From: Odobenus rosmarus divergens
Lineage: Eukaryota > Chordata > Mammalia > Carnivora > Odobenidae
Assembly (NCBI RefSeq): GCF_000321225.1
Contig: NW_004450286.1
Coordinates: forward strand, 1,082,508-1,146,507
Length of the DNA stretch: 64,000 nt
Reading direction: 5' to 3'
Shown here: in pieces, positions 13,101-23,689 of the stretch
Numbering within the stretch: position 1 is the first letter of the stretch
Layout of the letters: every line of letters begins with the position of its first letter
The notes under the pieces: model-generated
What the model saw: only the letters and a program-made list of their open reading frames with translations
Databases searched by the model: none
What the model was told of the DNA's origin: nothing
Program-made: the position numbers and the translations under genes

Positions 13101-13990
13101 CAAAGTTCCGAAGTTAAAATGAAGCGCCATCCCCTTCAATAAGGTCCCACAAGATCCCTCTCTAGTCTCCTCCCCCTGGAGAACAGCCCAGTCAGGGAAC
13201 AACACACAACCTTTGAGCTCCCTTTTCCCGTGACAAATTCAACGTGGTTCACCTCCACCCCAGTGTTCTTCCTTGTAAACAGTTCCTGGTCATACTTCGA
13301 AAAGCAATGCTCGGAAAACTCTCCCTGCGCTGCCCTTCCCCAGAATCAAGCAATGCCACCGATCCGGGTGCCCTTCTTGCCAATGCCCTCCTCATCTATC
13401 CCCAAAAGCGTCACCGCCAAAAACCTATCGTCAGGGCTGCCAGCGTTCTACTACCCCCACGTCTTTTCCCTTGGCTATGTCTTGAGTATTATTTTATCAT
13501 TCTCTCCCCTACCCTGGGCCTGGGGACTCCCCCCCTCGTGGGGCCTCGTCCAGCAAGTAAACAATGCTGTCAAAGCAGGATAACGCCGGGCGAGGCGTCC
13601 AAACTCTGCATTCCAGCCTCCTCCTGCCGTTCTAAAAGCAGCAAAACAAGTCATCGCAGAGTCCCAAGAGCGAAATACTCTGCCTGTTCTTTCTAAAAAG
13701 GCCCGGGAGAGAGCTCCAAAATCAAGCATTAATGTGCACAAATGCACGACAGGCAAGAGGCAGAGGCAATGCAGAACGAGAGCCAGGCCAAGTGTAGATG
13801 AATCTGCCCAGGAGGAGGCGAGGGGGAGAAAACTGGGTCGAACGCCGAAAGCTGCCACGAAGCGGGAACAAGGGCTCCCCCCCGGCCCCGCCCCAGCGAC
13901 GGGAGAGCCCCGTTCCCAGAGTGGGCGCGCGCTGAATCGAGTTGCAGCCAAGAGAGAATGCGAAGTTAGGGTTCCCGAAAGCAGTCTCAC

Positions 13991-14038
13991 GGGGGCTTTG
14001 GCGGAGCTGGGGGGTGGGGGGGGGCTTTGGCGGAGCTG
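13991..14038. repeat. G-rich tandem duplication near the EIF4EBP2 donor
   Basis: The motif ggggctttggcggagctg occurs twice, ending at about 14009 and 14038, separated by a G-tract. It lies about 125 bp inside intron 1, so it would be transcribed as C-rich RNA. Confidence 0.75.
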
Positions 14039-14163
14039 CGCCGGCGGAGGCGGCCACGCTTGGACACGCCCTGAGTTAAAGGCCCGCGGCGGGAGGCCGG
14101 CGAGGACGCGGCGGAGAAAACGGGCTGCAGGTTCCGGGCCGCGGCGGGGCGGCCGGCGCTCAC

Positions 14164-14308
14164 CTCCCGGCGTGGTGGAGAAGAGCGTCCCCCCGGGCGT
14201 GGTGCAATAGTCATGAGGTAGCTGCGCGGCGTCGCTGATGGGCACGGTGCGGGTGGGGATGGCGCGGCTCTGGCTGGGCTGGTGGCCGCTGCCGGCGGAC
14301 GAGGACAT
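14164..14308 (-). CDS. EIF4EBP2: EIF4EBP2 exon 1 coding part (4E-BP2, residues 1-48 plus one base)
   Basis: Encodes the N-terminus of eukaryotic translation initiation factor 4E-binding protein 2, a cytoplasmic repressor that sequesters eIF4E until mTORC1 phosphorylates it. The translation from 14308 gives [20 protein letters not shown] and continues to the [10 protein letters not shown] and FSTTPGG segments. The RAIP motif (residues 15-18, Raptor recruitment in this family) is intact. The Thr37-Pro and Thr46-Pro mTOR sites are also present. The frame runs into a strong donor (GAG|GTGAGC, GT at 14163-14162) after the first base of codon 49. The full protein is about 120 residues, and the eIF4E-binding YxxxxL-phi motif belongs to the next exon, outside the window. 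The ATG has G at -3. Residue 23 is proline where I recall alanine in human. Upstream is a CpG island, and LRRC20 lies divergently about 18 kb away. Confidence 0.97.
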
Positions 14309-14360
14309 GGCTCTGCGCGCGGGCTCTCGGGCTTTGTCCGGCGGGCGGGTAGGCGGGGGG

Positions 14361-14391
<31 letters not shown>

Positions 14392-15252
14392 TGGGGGCCC
14401 GGGCTGCTCCGGCTGCTCCCGCGGGCGGAAGGGCGGGCGGGGCTGGGCGCGCTCCGCTCGCTCCTCGCTCGCTTCCTCTCGCTCCCTCGTCCCGCTCCGC
14501 TCCCGCCGCCGCCCTCTCAGCCGCCGCCGCCGCCGCCGCCCGATCCTCCGGCCTCCGCCAGCAGCCCCAGCAGCAGCAGCAGCACCAGCGGCAGCAGCGG
14601 CGACGACGACGACCGGAAGCGGGCGAAGGCGGGAGCCAGAGGGAGTTCGGGGAAGCTGGTCGACGGAGGTGACGTAGAAGGGGGCGGGGCGGGGCATCAG
14701 GGGCGGGGCGAGGGCGAGGGGGCGGGGCCGCGGGCGGGGAGGGACTGAAGTCCGGCGCGCCGGACGCGACTCCGAGGGAATATACGCGAAGTGTTTGTGG
14801 GCCGCGCGAAGGTAGGCACGGAAAACTTAGGTGGGCTTTTTTTCCGATTGCGGGTCAACACCACTTTACTTGAGCCAACTTCCGTTCTCTAGCCATCTAA
14901 ACAAAAGTGTAATTTTACTTTTAATTGCTCCATATTAAGTATAGGCGATGCATGCGCCATGTATTAGAAAAAAAAAATCAGAGTTGATAGGTTGTAAACC
15001 ACTGTCTCCCAGTTTCCCAATTTCCCTTTCCCGGGGAGACCACTGGTGCCAGCTGTATACTCGTGTATCCCTCCAGAGACCGTCCCTATATACACACACA
15101 TAATGCAACATATAAACATTAAGGAAACAAAGAGATTAATAGCTACCCGTGTCGCCAGGATGAGTACTGTGTTAGGAACTGGAACACAGGGTAAGGTTAA
15201 GAACACGAGGTACCTAAAAAATCTCGATTTGGAACGCTCTTCTTTCCTCCAG

Positions 15253-15722
15253 GGGTTCTCAAACTTTTCAGTCTCCAAGTTTACATTCCCAAGAATTACT
15301 GAGGATCCCAAAGAGCGTTTCTTTGTGTGGTTTTATCTAATTGATAATCACTGTATTAGAAATTAAAACAGATTTTAAAAAATGTTCATTAACTTATAAA
15401 ATTAATGTCATTACATGTCAACATATTTTTATTCTAAAAATTCTATTTTCGAAAACAAAAAAATTACTGAGAACAGTGGCATTGTTTTACATTTTGGCAA
15501 ACATTTCAATGTCTGCTTCGTAGAAGACAGCTGGAGCCTCACATCTGTTTGTGCACTCGATCTGTTGTGATGTGTTATTTTGGTTCAAGTATGTGAAGGA
15601 AACCCAGATTCACACAGGTAAGTAGATGAAAAGAGGAAACCTCACAGAATCTTAGAAAGGGCCTCAGGGACACCCCCCCCCCCACCAGGGACTTCCAGAC
15701 CACATTTTGAGAACTGCTGCTC
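15253..15722. mobile_element. hAT-Charlie-type non-autonomous DNA transposon
   Basis: The left end ggggttctcaaactttt and the right end attttgagaactgctg form imperfect terminal inverted repeats. The interior (attactgaggatcccaaaga, and the tgaagagaagcat-like AT-rich middle) matches a family I recall as mammalian MER/Charlie. No 8-bp duplication is clear, so it is old. A poly-C run lies at about 15673-15682. Confidence 0.6.
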
Positions 15723-16136
15723 TAGGCAGCATTGTCTCTGCCCACAACATACCCAAAATGGAATTGGCAAGAGACTCATGGGTACTACCAACATAGCTAG
15801 CGTCATTCCCATTTTGCAAATAAGGAAATTGAAGCTCAGAGATATTGAGTGTTTAGCCCAAGGAAAACAGCGACTACCTCACTACTGAGAGCGCCAAACA
15901 ATTACTTAGTAAAGACACAAACAAAAGAACTTACACAGTGAAGCAAATACTGTGATTGGTGGTCAGGTTGGGCCAGAGCATAACATGGAACGATTTTGTG
16001 GTGAGTGTCCAAGAATTCAGGAAGAAGAACCCCCTGCCTGCCCTGCAGCATGGAGGTCCCCAGAGTTGGAGGGGACTGAGCTCAACCTTGAAAGATTCCA
16101 TGGTTCTATGGTTTTGCATATGTCAAAATAAGGACA

Positions 16137-16266
16137 AGGCGCCTGGCTGGCTCAGTAGGTGGTGGAGTTTGGGACTCTTGATCTCAAGAGTTGTAAGTTC
16201 CAGCCGCACGTTGGGTGTAGAGATTACATAAATAAATAAATCTTTTAAAAAAGAGAGAGAGAGAAG
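16137..16266 (+). mobile_element. Short Can-SINE
   Basis: Head gcgcctggctggctcagtag, then gggactcttgatctcaagag and a gttgggtgtagagattac segment, with an AAATAAATAAATC tail followed by a short GA run. Confidence 0.85.
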
Positions 16267-16519
16267 GAGGCACTTTCTAGAGGAAGGAAAAGGTAAGATG
16301 CTAGTTTACATCTGTGTAAAGCTTACAAAGTGTGTGCACTCCGCCTTGATCTCTCTTTGATTATAGATATTGGGGTGTTCTGGGAAGAACAGGGAGCTCT
16401 TTCTGGCCAGAGATTGGGTTGGAATATGGAATGAAATGAAGTAAATAAGGTTGACACCAGAGCACAATTTTGAAATTGCAGAGACAGGGAAGTATCATCT
16501 GTTTTTTAATTCATTTTGA

Positions 16520-16680
16520 CAGGCAGCCTGGAGTACAGAAAGAAGCTCTCAGATTAACAGCTCTGTGACCCCAGGCAAGGTACTTACACTCTCTCAGCCT
16601 CATCCATATTATGGAGATAACACCGTTACCTCACTGAGTACTCCTGTGAGTTAAGCATATAAAGTGTTTTAACAAACGAT
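16520..16680 (+). mobile_element. MIR fragment
   Basis: Contains the MIR core-like order: ctctgtgaccccaggcaagg, an acactctctcagcctcatcc segment, then gagataacaccgttacctca. Confidence 0.55.
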
Positions 16681-16807
16681 TGTGTCCTAGAAAGGTCATA
16701 CTGAAATTAATGGAGGTCTAGAATTTTCTTCTGAGGAGCTCTGGTGTCTTCTTTCCCCAAATAGAAGGTATCATAGTCACCTGTTCTGGTTTCTGATTTG
16801 AAATTAA

Positions 16808-16849
16808 GTGTGTGTGTGTGTGTGCGCGCGCGCACGTGCACGCATGCAC
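16808..16849. repeat. Alternating purine-pyrimidine microsatellite, Z-DNA candidate
   Basis: An uninterrupted 42-nt alternating run: (GT)n passing into (GC)n and then mixed CA/TG. A further imperfect CA stretch continues to about 16890. Confidence 0.9.
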
Positions 16850-16999
16850 TCACGGGCATATGCACGCACACACACACGCACGTAGACATGGTTGTGTATG
16901 TACACATATGGATGGATTTCATCAACTCTAGAATATCCTAAAAAAAAACCCACTCAACTAATTTTTCATACCCTTTCTAAAAACTTGCTCTTTTCTTGT

Positions 17000-18165
17000 G
17001 TAACAGCTTTATTGAGATATAATAATTTACCATAAATTTTAGCTGTTTAAAATATACAATTCAGTGGTTTTTAGTATATTCACAAAGCCATTCAACTATC
17101 ATCACCACTATCTACTTTCAGAACACTTTTTCGCCCCGAAAAGATACCCAGTATGCATTAGCGGTCACTCACATTTACCTCCAACCTCCTCAGCCCTAGG
17201 CAACCACTAATCTCTGTTTATATAGGTTTCCCTATTTTGCGACTGGTTTCTTCCATTTAACACGTTTTCAAAGTTCAACTATGGGTAGCACATATCAGTA
17301 CTTTGTTCCTTTTAATGGCTATTACAAATTGTACGGCTATAAACATTTGTGTACTAGTGTTGTGTGAGTATATGTTTTCAGTTCTCTGGGGTGTACACCT
17401 AGGGATGGAATTGTAACTGTAGACTTAACCATTTGGGGAACTCCCAGGCTGTTTTTCAGAGTGGTTGCACCATTTCACGTTCCCACCAACAGTGTATACG
17501 GTTTCCAATTTCTCCACATCTTTGCCAATACTTGTTATTATCTGTCTACGTGATTATGGCCATCCTAGTGGATGTGAAGAGGTATCTCATTGTGGTTTTG
17601 ATTTGCATTTCCCTGATGACTAATGGTATCGAGCATCTTTTCATGTACCTATTGGTGTTCCAGAATATATCTTCTTTGGAGAAATGTCTATTCAAATAAT
17701 TTGCCCATATTAAAATTGGGTTATTTGTCTTTTATTGAGTTTTAAGTGTTCTTTATAAATATTCCAAAAACTGGAACCTCATCAGATATATGGCTTGAAA
17801 ATAACTTCTCTCATTCTTTTGGGATATCCTTTCACTTTTTTGATGGTAAGCTTTGAAGCACAAAAGTTTTTAATTTCAATAGTATCTTATTTAGCAGTTT
17901 TTTTCCTTTGGTTGCTTGTGCTTTTGGTGCCATAGCTAAGAAACCATTATTTAATCCAAGATCACAAAAATTTATGCCTGTGTTTCTTTCTAGAGGTTTA
18001 TAATTTTAGCTCTTACTTTTAGGTCTTTGCTCCATTTTAAGTTAATTTTTGTATATGGAGTGAGGTAGGGGTTCAGCTTCATTCTTTTGCATGTGGATAA
18101 CCAGCCCACCTGGCACCATTTGTTGAAAAGGCTATTCTTTCCCCAATGAATTGTCTTGGCAAAAA
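17000..18165 (-). mobile_element. Old LINE-1 fragment, antisense
   Basis: Parallels the 1775-4055 block: agctttattgagatataata at left, then the tggttgcaccatttcacgtt region and the ttgtcttggcaaaaacttgc end. No nested SINE is seen in this copy. Confidence 0.7.
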
Positions 18166-18439
18166 CTTGCTTCTTAAGCTGACATTCTCTGGGGATATGT
18201 ACCCCCAGATGAGGAACTCAAGAAGGTGGGACCATTGTAAGTTGGCAGAGTACTTTTAGAAGCAACTGAGCAATAACTGTGACAGCAACTAATGTCCAAT
18301 GTCTCACTCTTTTAAATAATTTATGTATACCACTGCTTCATATATTCCTGACAACAACCCTATAGAGTAGCCTCCGTTATTATAACCATTTTACAAATGG
18401 CGAACTGAGGCTCAAGGAAGTTGAATAACTTGCGTAACA

Positions 18440-18735
18440 AATTGCTCCAAACCTTGTGGCTTAAAAGAATACATATTTGCTATCTTTCAGTCTTTGAGGG
18501 TCAGGAATGTGAAAGCCACTCTCTCATGAGGTTGCAGTGAGGATGTTTGCCAGGTCTGTACTTATCTGAAGGCTTGACCGGGGTCAGAGGATTTGCTTCC
18601 AAGCTCATTCACATGGCAGGGGATACGAGGCCTCAGTTCTTCATCATGTGGACCTTTCCAGAGCCGCTTGAGTGTCCTTGTGACATGGCAGCTGGCTTCT
18701 TCCTGAGTGACTGCACTGCGAGAGGGAACACAGAA
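18440..18735 (-). mobile_element. Possible MaLR/ERVL-type LTR fragment
   Basis: Reads like other reversed MaLR LTRs (caaaccttgtggcttaaaag, later gacatggcagctggcttctt). The right side is followed by a SINE head fragment. Assignment is tentative. Confidence 0.4.
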
Positions 18736-18767
18736 CGCTTAACAACTGAGCCACCCAGGTGCCCCTG
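18735..18767 (-). mobile_element. Can-SINE head fragment
   Basis: Only the reversed tRNA-like head remains (aacaactgagccacccaggt, then gcccc). Confidence 0.6.
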
Positions 18768-19299
18768 TCAGATGAGAATTTAAAGATATCTCTGCCTCCT
18801 CCCCCAGAGCCTACCATGGGGGACTAGGAGGGTCTCATGTGGCCTCAAATATACTAGTTGGGTATTATCTCAGAATGAGGTTACCTAGATAGTTGGGGAT
18901 TGAGAAGCTGCCAGGGCAGTTGTGACCCCCACAGACATAGTACCCCACGATCCATACCTGAAGTCCTGCCATTGAACATGCAAATTATTGATTGAACATG
19001 CAAAATACACCACATATGGGCAGCCCTTTCTTGGAATGCTTAATATATATTGATATAATTGGACTTGCAAAAAACGGAAGTGGCCTGGATATCCCCGACC
19101 GAGGGATGTCCTTCCGAGAGTCTGTTATTTCAGTGGTTAGCCACCCAGGCTTTCCAAAACTCGTTCCTTCTCCCTGCATTTATCTGGTGACTGTGTTCCC
19201 TCTGGTTCTGTCTTCCCCAGGGGCCGAGGAAGGCTGGCCCCACCCTCTGTAGTGAGGCCATCCACACAAGATCTGTATCATCATAAGGATAATCACCCC

Positions 19300-19480
19300 T
19301 TACCTTTGGATAACATTTTTCCACTTTACAAAGCACTTTCAGACCATCACCTCATGTAAGCTGAACCACAGCCTTATGATGGAGACAGGCTGCTTATTAT
19401 TCTCACCTACATTTTACAGATAAAGAAACTGAGGCTCAAAGAGGTTATGACTTCACTGAAGCCATGCAGCCAAGACCCAT
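19300..19480 (-). mobile_element. MIR-like fragment, antisense
   Basis: Contains cattttacagataaagaaac followed by tgaggctcaaagaggtt, the reversed MIR core. Confidence 0.5.
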
Positions 19481-19869
19481 GCAGCCGGGACTAGTGTTCC
19501 TGCTTCTGGCTGGCCATCCTGTGCATCTGCTCCTTCACCTTGGGGGAAGGTGCCCCTTGGGTACCCATTCTTTATCATCACATTTCTGAATGCACTGGGC
19601 AATAAACAGCATCCATTTCTTGAGCTCCTGAAATATAAGAGACCGAACGTGTTCAGAAGGTGATAACAATCATAGATAACTTTTATAGGCATCCAGGCTG
19701 AGTCAGGTGCTATACTAGGCCTTCTAGAGATTTTATCTCTCTATTCCCACTGCCATACAAGGTAGGTATTATTATGCGCGTTTTACAGATGAGGGAGCAG
19801 CCTTAGAGAAGCTAGCTTGCCCAAGGTCACCTGCTGTATCTCTAGAAATTCTCTAGCCTCTTGCTGTGG

Positions 19870-19985
19870 TTGGGAACAGTCTACTGTGCTTTGACGTGCC
19901 TTGGTTCCAATGCTGGCTTTCCCTCCTGCTTGTTGTATGACCGTGAGCTTTGAAGCTATTCTGTCATCTGAAAAATGGGAGGGTG
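19870..19985 (+). mobile_element. MIR-like fragment
   Basis: ggttccaatgctggctttcc, then gttgtatgaccgtgagcttt and a catctgaaaaatgggagggt ending match the order of MIR core landmarks. Confidence 0.45.
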
Positions 19986-20723
19986 AACCCCTCATACCCG
20001 GAGTGCTCTTCTAAGGACTACATGTCAGGCCCAGCCAAGGTTTGGCCAACGAGCGTGGTGATTAGGCACCAGTCCAGAGCCAAGAAGGTGCCAGGGCCGT
20101 GAGGCTGGGAGAAGGGGTGCAGGTGGTGTAGCAGCATGTGTGACTGTTGGCTATGCCAGAGGGGCCGTGCCTCAGCATTTCCTCTTTGGGAGGTTTTGTT
20201 GGGTGATGCCAACCGAAGTCCGTAGCCGTGGACTTCAGAAAATGAGGTTCGGTTTGTTCAAGGTTACCTCGGCATAAGAAAGTCCTCCATCGCAGCCAGT
20301 TTATTATCTGCCTGTTTACTACAATTCAACACCTGTCGTGCCTGTCTTTCTTCCTCTCCATCCCAATATTAAATAGAAGATTCTTCATGGTACAGTCGTC
20401 CCTCTATTACCCCAGGCCTGCAGGGAGAAGCGGGCAGTATGCTTAATGCCACACCACATCCAGTGGTATGCTCTGGTTCTGATAGCTTGAGCTCCAACGA
20501 GAGAGAGCACTTTTGACATGGAAATGTACTGTCATCCAAACAGTGAATGATGTGCCATGCCCTGGGCCAGCCACCGCCCAAAGGCAAAGCACACAGCGTA
20601 TGGAGCCTGAGAGCCAGGAGCCAAGAGTGGGTGCTTGCCATGTTGAAGTAAGAGGTACTCTGCCCCAGGGAGCTTCTGCTCTCTTTTGGGTAGAGCCCAG
20701 GGTTTTCTTTTCTTTTCTTTTCT

Positions 20724-20904
20724 CTTTTTTAAAGATTTTATTTATTTATTTATTTATTTGAGAGACTGAGTGACAGAGAGAATCCGAAGCAGACTTCCCA
20801 CTGGGCACAAAGCCCTATGTGAGACTTGTTCCCACAACCCCAAGATCATGACCTGAGGGGAAACGGAGAGTCAGACACTCAACTGACTGAGCCATCCAGG
20901 ACTC
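20724..20904 (-). mobile_element. Can-SINE
   Basis: aaagattttatttatttatt with four ATTT units, a body with agatcatgacctgagggg, and a reversed head with a diverged end (gccatccaggactc). Confidence 0.88.
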
Positions 20905-21239
20905 AATGGGAATTATGATGACTAAGTAGGTGCTGTCAGATTCAGGGTGAAAGACTCTGACTCCAGAGATCTGATTCTCCATGCAGGTTCTGAACAAGAT
21001 ACCTGGCTTCCATCTCTCCATCAGCTAATTCATTCAGAAATATCTGCTCAGATGCTGGTATGGCCCCAACTCTGGGTTCAGGGGTGAACAAGAACAGACC
21101 TCGTGGAGCTTCCATCTAGCTATGGGACTTACCTGCCTTGGTGACAACTCCTTGTATCCTGGTCTTCTGGCTGGATTCGGATGGGGTTATTCATCCACTC
21201 TGAATTCAGCTCAGAAGCCCTGGGGTAGCACTGACTGGA

Positions 21240-21454
21240 AGGGCACATTGGATTATGTCACCACCCTCTCTTCCATGGCTTGCCATTATTCTTGGAATCT
21301 TGAGGAAGGCCCTGCATGGTCTGGCCTGAGCCCCTACATTTCTCCCTTTCATTTTCTGTGCCCCTGTTCCTCACATAGACCACACTCCCTCCCATCACAG
21401 GGCCTTTGCATGTACCCCTCCCTTTGCCTGGTTGTTCTCTGTGATGAACAGATT
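21240..21454 (+). mobile_element. L2 fragment, left part
   Basis: Typical L2 3' region landmarks: aaggccctgcatggtctggc, then cagggcctttgcatgtaccc. The element appears to resume at 21960 after an LTR insertion. Confidence 0.65.
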
Positions 21455-21955
21455 TTAAGGTGACCACCATGATGCTCACCTCCTGGCATTCACACCCTTG
21501 AGTGTGCGGGGACCTGTGACTTGTTTCTAACTAAGAGAATATGGCAAAGGCGATGGAATGTCACTGCTGTGATTATGTTAGGTTATGTAAGACTCCATCT
21601 TGCTAGTGGACTCACTTTAAATTCCCCCCCTCCTAGCCCCACCTCTCTTACTCTTGCTCTCCCTGGCTTTGAAGGAGCAAGCTGCCATGAGTCCTACTGC
21701 CACAAGAAAACGAGTTGTGCCAAAGCCTGAATGAGCTCAGAAGTGGATCCTTCCCCAGTCAAGCCTCCATGTGAGAATGCAGCCCTGCATCACACCTGAT
21801 TGCAGCTTTGCAGAGGATCCAGCCAGGCCATGCCAGGACTCCTGACCCACAGAAACTGTGAGACAATAAATGTATTGTTTTAAGTCACTAAATTTTTGTT
21901 TAAAAAAAGAAAGCTGTGTAAGTGTGTTACTATTTTCTGTGTGCAGCATAGAAAA
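21455..21955 (+). mobile_element. MaLR/ERVL-type LTR inserted in an L2
   Basis: The right end carries gaaactgtgagacaataaat and a ttaagtcactaaatttttg segment, the usual 3' landmark of MaLR/ERVL LTRs. L2-like sequence flanks both sides. The subfamily is unresolved. Confidence 0.5.
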
Positions 21956-21959
21956 CCAA

Positions 21960-22275
21960 TATATTCTCTAATATTCACCTAGTTGACTTCTACTCATTCC
22001 TTATCATCCCCATCCCACTCAGATGCATTTTCTCAAGGCAGCCTTCCCTTCCCTGTCTGCCAGGGCCCAGTCTCCTGTTAGAGGCTCTCGTGTCACTGTG
22101 TGCCCCACCTGTATGACCTGTCCAGTTACAGTTGTGTGATTAATTACTATCTGCCCCTTCACTAGACTGTAAGGTCCAAGAAAGCAGCCTATCATGGTCT
22201 CTGCTTTTCCCTAGGGACTACCACAGTGCCTGGCACATGAGCATGTTCAGTAACTCTCTGGTGAATAAATAAATA
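21960..22275 (+). mobile_element. L2 3' end, right part
   Basis: cactagactgtaaggtccaa, then acagtgcctggcacatgagc and a ggtgaataaataaataattt end, the classic L2 3' terminus. Confidence 0.7.
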
Positions 22276-22726
22276 ATTTACCAGGAGGAGTCAGGACAAG
22301 TGCAGTGAGAGACAGAGATTGTTCAGTAGTTAGACTTGAGAGAAAGTGGATACTATAGTCCCCAAACCTCACTTTTATCATGACATATCTGGACAACTGA
22401 AGCTAAGAGTGTATTTGTGGACATCCTTGGTGGGAATATGTCCATACAGCAGTCCCACTGAGCCAACCCCAGGGCTTGGCATGAGTGTGTTTCTCTTGGA
22501 AGCTCCAGACTCCTTCTTCCTTTCAGAAGAACGTCTTGTATTTTGATCACCAGGCAACTCTCTTAACAATGTCCATCCTTTGAGTTTCTACTTTGAGGAT
22601 GGGAAATGCAAGGGGAGAAAGGAGGGGTAGGCAAGGTGAAGGGGACTTCAGCTTGGCAGTTCTAGGAAGGTCCACAAAATGCCAAATAGCTTGCCCCCAT
22701 AATAGATAGGTAGGTGAGTACATGGT

Positions 22727-23082
22727 GCCAGGGATTGGATTGTGTCCGCTCTCCCCCAATCCATGTGTTGAAGTTCTAACCTCAGATACAGTATTGTATT
22801 TGGAGATGGGACCTATAAGGAGGTAACTAAGGTTAAAGGAGTCATAAGGGTAAGGCTTTGATCCATAGGACTGGTGCCAGAACTCTCCCTCTGCCATGTG
22901 GGGATGTAGTGCGAAGGTAGCCGTCTACTGCCAGGAGGAGAGACCTCACCAGAAACTAAATCAACTGGCATCTTCCTCTTGAACTTCCCAACCTCCAGGA
23001 CTATAAGACAATACATTTCTGTTGTTTAAGTCACCCAATCTATGGTATTTTTGTTATGGAAGCCTGAACAGATTAAGACATA
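22727..23082 (+). mobile_element. MLT1-like solo LTR
   Basis: Landmarks in order: ggattggattgtgtccgctc, ccatgtgttgaagttctaac, a catcttcctcttgaacttcc segment, and ttgtttaagtcacccaatct near the right end. The layout matches MaLR MLT1 LTRs. Confidence 0.7.
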
Positions 23083-23193
23083 GGGTTATCCAGGAGGCAG
23101 TTTATGCTATGAAAATAAGAGTGAGGAGCCTCAGAGTTTAGGTTTGTGCTCTCCTGTATCTCCAACTGTACTTCTCCTCTCTCCTCTGATTTT

Positions 23194-23528
23194 NNNNNNN
23201 NNNNNNNNNNNNNNNNNNNNNNNNNNNNNNNNNNNNNNNNNNNNNNNNNNNNNNNNNNNNNNNNNNNNNNNNNNNNNNNNNNNNNNNNNNNNNNNNNNNN
23301 NNNNNNNNNNNNNNNNNNNNNNNNNNNNNNNNNNNNNNNNNNNNNNNNNNNNNNNNNNNNNNNNNNNNNNNNNNNNNNNNNNNNNNNNNNNNNNNNNNNN
23401 NNNNNNNNNNNNNNNNNNNNNNNNNNNNNNNNNNNNNNNNNNNNNNNNNNNNNNNNNNNNNNNNNNNNNNNNNNNNNNNNNNNNNNNNNNNNNNNNNNNN
23501 NNNNNNNNNNNNNNNNNNNNNNNNNNNN
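23194..23528. other. Assembly gap (335 N)
   Basis: A run of undetermined bases. The left edge ends in a T run (ctctgatttt) and the right edge resumes inside a reversed Can-SINE, so the missing part probably includes the body of that SINE. Long frames across the gap are artefacts. Confidence 0.98.
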
Positions 23529-23562
23529 TGGGATCATGACCTGAGCCGAAGGCAGACGCTTC
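23529..23562 (-). mobile_element. Can-SINE remnant at the gap edge
   Basis: tgggatcatgacctgagccg followed by aaggcagacgctt is the middle of a reversed Can-SINE. The head motif is not clearly present to the right, so it is diverged or misassembled. Confidence 0.75.
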
Positions 23563-23689
23563 ACTCTTCAGTCCCTTTAGCTGGGCCTCCGCCCTGCAAT
23601 AGCTCAGAAGCTGCTTTGATGTTACATCCCGCAGACTCTTTGGGGTCCTCATCTGACTCTGCTCTTTTTCTCAGCCCTTCCTCCTTCTT

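Larger units (their letters stand above)
1..14163 (-). other. EIF4EBP2: EIF4EBP2 intron 1 (partial)
   Basis: This is non-coding sequence downstream, on the minus strand, of the exon 1 splice donor at 14163-14162. The next EIF4EBP2 exon should begin with the eIF4E-binding segment; I could not find it by eye, so it is inferred to lie beyond position 1. Stretches 1-917, 1276-1774, 5774-7527, 7692-8404, 8997-9617 and 10211-13850 hold no gene I can support, only unique-looking or unrecognised old-repeat DNA. The open frames there are short and show no family resemblance. The intron extent is inferred from the donor and from gene order. Confidence 0.8.
13850..14820. promoter_or_regulatory. EIF4EBP2: CpG island and promoter of EIF4EBP2
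   Basis: Base composition rises sharply in G+C and CpG here compared with the AT-rich flanks. Several GC boxes (ggggcggggc type) lie at about 14680-14745, upstream of the start codon at 14308 on the minus strand. No TATA box is evident, as is usual for housekeeping CpG promoters. Triplet runs lie between the GC boxes and the start: (CGG)n at about 14361-14391, (CCG)n at 14521-14540 and (CAG)5 at 14568-14582. The transcription start itself cannot be placed. Confidence 0.85.

Noticed and set aside
13987..14697. 236-codon minus-strand frame overlapping the EIF4EBP2 start, as a possible upstream reading frame
   Set aside because: Its ATG lies among the GC boxes, probably upstream of transcription, and has a poor context. 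The frame is low-complexity and runs past the splice donor.
23073..23652. Several 130-170 codon frames around 23.1-23.6 kb
   Set aside because: They consist mostly of undetermined residues across the assembly gap.
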